From: a bacterium
GTDB lineage: Bacteria > Patescibacteriota > Minisyncoccia > RBG-13-40-8-A
Reading direction: 5' to 3'
DNA length: 7,333 nt
Assembly (NCBI GenBank): GCA_030692145.1
Contig: JAUYCU010000010.1
Span: 1 to 7,333, forward strand
The notes beneath the pieces were generated by a model that was not told the DNA's origin, ran no database searches, and worked only from the letters and a program-made list of their open reading frames with translations. Positions within the stretch are counted from its first letter, which is position 1, and the number at the start of each line of letters is the position of its first letter. The translations under genes and the position numbers were made by a program. Positions 6,574-7,333 of the stretch are shown here, piece after piece.

Positions 6574-7149
6574 TCAGATATTAGATATTAGATTTCTTAA
6601 TTCTCCAGTTTTAAGTATCAAATTTTTTCTATGGCACATTTCTCCCTTTTCGGTAAGATTTTTGACTACTGCTTGCAAACTAAACAAAACACAACCGTGA
6701 GAAACAATCAATATTTTTTTGTTTTTGTATTTTTTATTGATTTTCTCGATAAATGTTTTCGCTTTTTTTCTTACGTCCTTGTAATTTTCCATTCCGTAGG
6801 ACTTGCCCGATTTCTTGTTCCTGATCGTCTCGAAAAAATCTTCCCATTTTTCTCCCGACCCGCCATTGAATTTTCCGAATTCAATTTCTCTCAATTTCTT
6901 GTCGAATATCGTATTCAATCCCAATTTTTTCGCAATTATCTCGGCAGTCTGCTTTGTACGCAATAAATCCGAAGCGAAAATCAAGTCGATTTTTTCTTTC
7001 TTGAGCTTTACGGCAACTGTTTTGATTTCTCTTAATCCTTTTTCCGTAAGCGGATTGTAAACTTTTTCCGGCCAACAACTGACAAAATTATATTTATTCG
7101 ACCTTGCTTGACCGTGACGTAAAAGAAAATAGATATTATTTAATTTCAT
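6574..7149 (-). CDS. Histidine phosphatase family protein (phosphoglycerate mutase-like)
   Basis: A 191-residue member of the family that acts through a phosphohistidine intermediate. The nucleophile motif is LRHGQARSN at 10-18 (R11, H12, G13), with H12 the predicted phosphorylated histidine. The NPLTEKGLREI stretch at 32-42 is typical. FASDLLRTKQTAE at 58-70 supplies the second conserved arginine (R64). LREIEFGKFNG (86-96) contains the likely proton donor E88. The second catalytic histidine is in VSHG (H151). All catalytic residues are therefore present and the length is normal for the small phosphatase branch. There is no signal peptide or membrane helix, so it is probably cytoplasmic. The substrate cannot be deduced: relatives act on phosphosugars, nucleotides, cobalamin precursors or phosphoproteins. 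The gene sits between argS (4-nt gap) and ileS (1-nt gap) and is very likely co-transcribed with both. It ends with TGA. The final codons (LISNI) fall in a 7-bp tandem repeat. Confidence 0.93.
   Translation of the reverse strand: MKLNNIYFLLRHGQARSNKYNFVSCWPEKVYNPLTEKGLREIKTVAVKLKKEKIDLIFASDLLRTKQTAEIIAKKLGLNTIFDKKLREIEFGKFNGGSGEKWEDFFETIRNKKSGKSYGMENYKDVRKKAKTFIEKINKKYKNKKILIVSHGCVLFSLQAVVKNLTEKGEMCHRKNLILKTGELRNLISNI
6576..6593. repeat. Short tandem repeat, 7-bp unit (AGATATT), about 2.6 copies
   Basis: AGATATT occurs twice in tandem, followed by AGAT, at the junction of the phosphatase 3' end and the ileS start. On the coding strand it reads as repeated CTAATAT and encodes the last phosphatase residues. 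It leaves the region before the ileS ATG AT-rich and unstructured, which may help ribosome entry where no Shine-Dalgarno site is visible. Slippage here would alter only the phosphatase C-terminus. Confidence 0.55.
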
Positions 7150-7153
7150 GACT

Positions 7154-7333
7154 TTACATTTTTTCCAACGTTTCTATGCCCAATAAATTCAGCCCGTTTC
7201 TTAAAACAATGGATGCTGATTTGATAAGCGCAAGACGGGCAAATTTTATGTCTTTTTCCGCTTTTAAAACCGGAGTTTTTTCGTAAAAATTATTAATCGT
7301 GCCCGCTAATTTAAAAAGATAATTAGCAAGAAT
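7154..7333 (-). CDS. argS: Arginine--tRNA ligase, C-terminal fragment
   Basis: The last 59 codons and the TAA stop of a gene entering from the right edge. The product begins ILANYLFKLAGTINNFYEKT and ends NGLNLLGIETLEKM. This is the C-terminal end of the anticodon-binding (DALR) domain of ArgRS: the family pattern is YLyeLA..fN.FY...pVl, then aRLaLv.a...vL.nGL.lLGIe.pe.M, with a terminal methionine as here. The remaining 500 or so residues, including the class I catalytic core, lie outside the window. The protein charges tRNA-Arg in the cytoplasm. The next gene, the histidine phosphatase, starts 4 nt after this stop, so the two are probably in one transcript. The match includes the usual C-terminal residue, so the gene is intact at this end. 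Confidence 0.93.
   Translation of the reverse strand: MLANYLFKLAGTINNFYEKTPVLKAEKDIKFARLALIKSASIVLRNGLNLLGIETLEKM

Noticed and set aside
6573..6595. -10 box (TAATAT) and leaderless start for ileS
   Set aside because: Only four of six consensus matches, produced by the 7-bp tandem repeat, and no -35 element at a suitable distance; a TTGATA is about 25 nt upstream, too far.
6419..7060. Plus-strand frames opposite the phosphatase and the ileS start
   Set aside because: Same Phe-rich shadow pattern, no domain signature, and they conflict with a gene whose catalytic motifs are complete.

Overview
The window carries seven genes, all on the minus strand and packed almost without gaps, so it reads as a housekeeping operon or a chain of operons transcribed from high to low coordinates. 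In transcription order they are: the 3' end of argS (arginyl-tRNA synthetase), a histidine-phosphatase family gene, ileS (isoleucyl-tRNA synthetase), a short recO, a membrane-anchored protein with a large beta-rich extracytoplasmic region, glyS (single-chain glycyl-tRNA synthetase), and the first 23 codons of an M16-type zinc peptidase running off the left edge. Junctions are 4 nt (argS/phosphatase), 1 nt (phosphatase/ileS), 2 nt (ileS/recO), an intergenic gap of about 16 nt or a 14-nt overlap depending on the start chosen (recO/surface protein), 5 nt (surface protein/glyS) and an 8-nt overlap (glyS/peptidase). No stretch over 300 bases lacks a gene, and I see no RNA gene, mobile element, CRISPR array or plus-strand gene.

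The most likely source is a Patescibacteria/CPR (Parcubacteria-like) bacterium. This is inference: low GC, lysine-rich proteins, an eukaryote-like (type 2) IleRS in place of the usual bacterial form, an alpha2 GlyRS, a RecO cut down to its N-terminal part, short gene spacing and few recognisable Shine-Dalgarno sites. TGA ends the phosphatase gene, and no reading frame needs a recoded TGA, so the Gracilibacteria/Absconditabacteria code is not indicated.

Functionally, three tRNA synthetases (Arg, Ile, Gly) supply translation, and RecO belongs to recombinational repair. The surface protein and the peptidase point to the cell envelope. The phosphatase's substrate cannot be told from sequence. The best regulatory signal is a promoter with a perfect extended -10 (TGGTATAAT) overlapping the end of recO. 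Its predicted start point falls on the A of the second in-frame ATG of the surface protein, which suggests a leaderless transcript that would also feed glyS and the peptidase. The region is mostly ordinary housekeeping, and I found no evidence of a novel defence or mobile system. The points worth a second look are the leaderless promoter, the HYGN/KMSKH signature of IleRS, the truncated RecO with a 22-bp perfect palindrome in its gene, and the uncharacterised surface protein.
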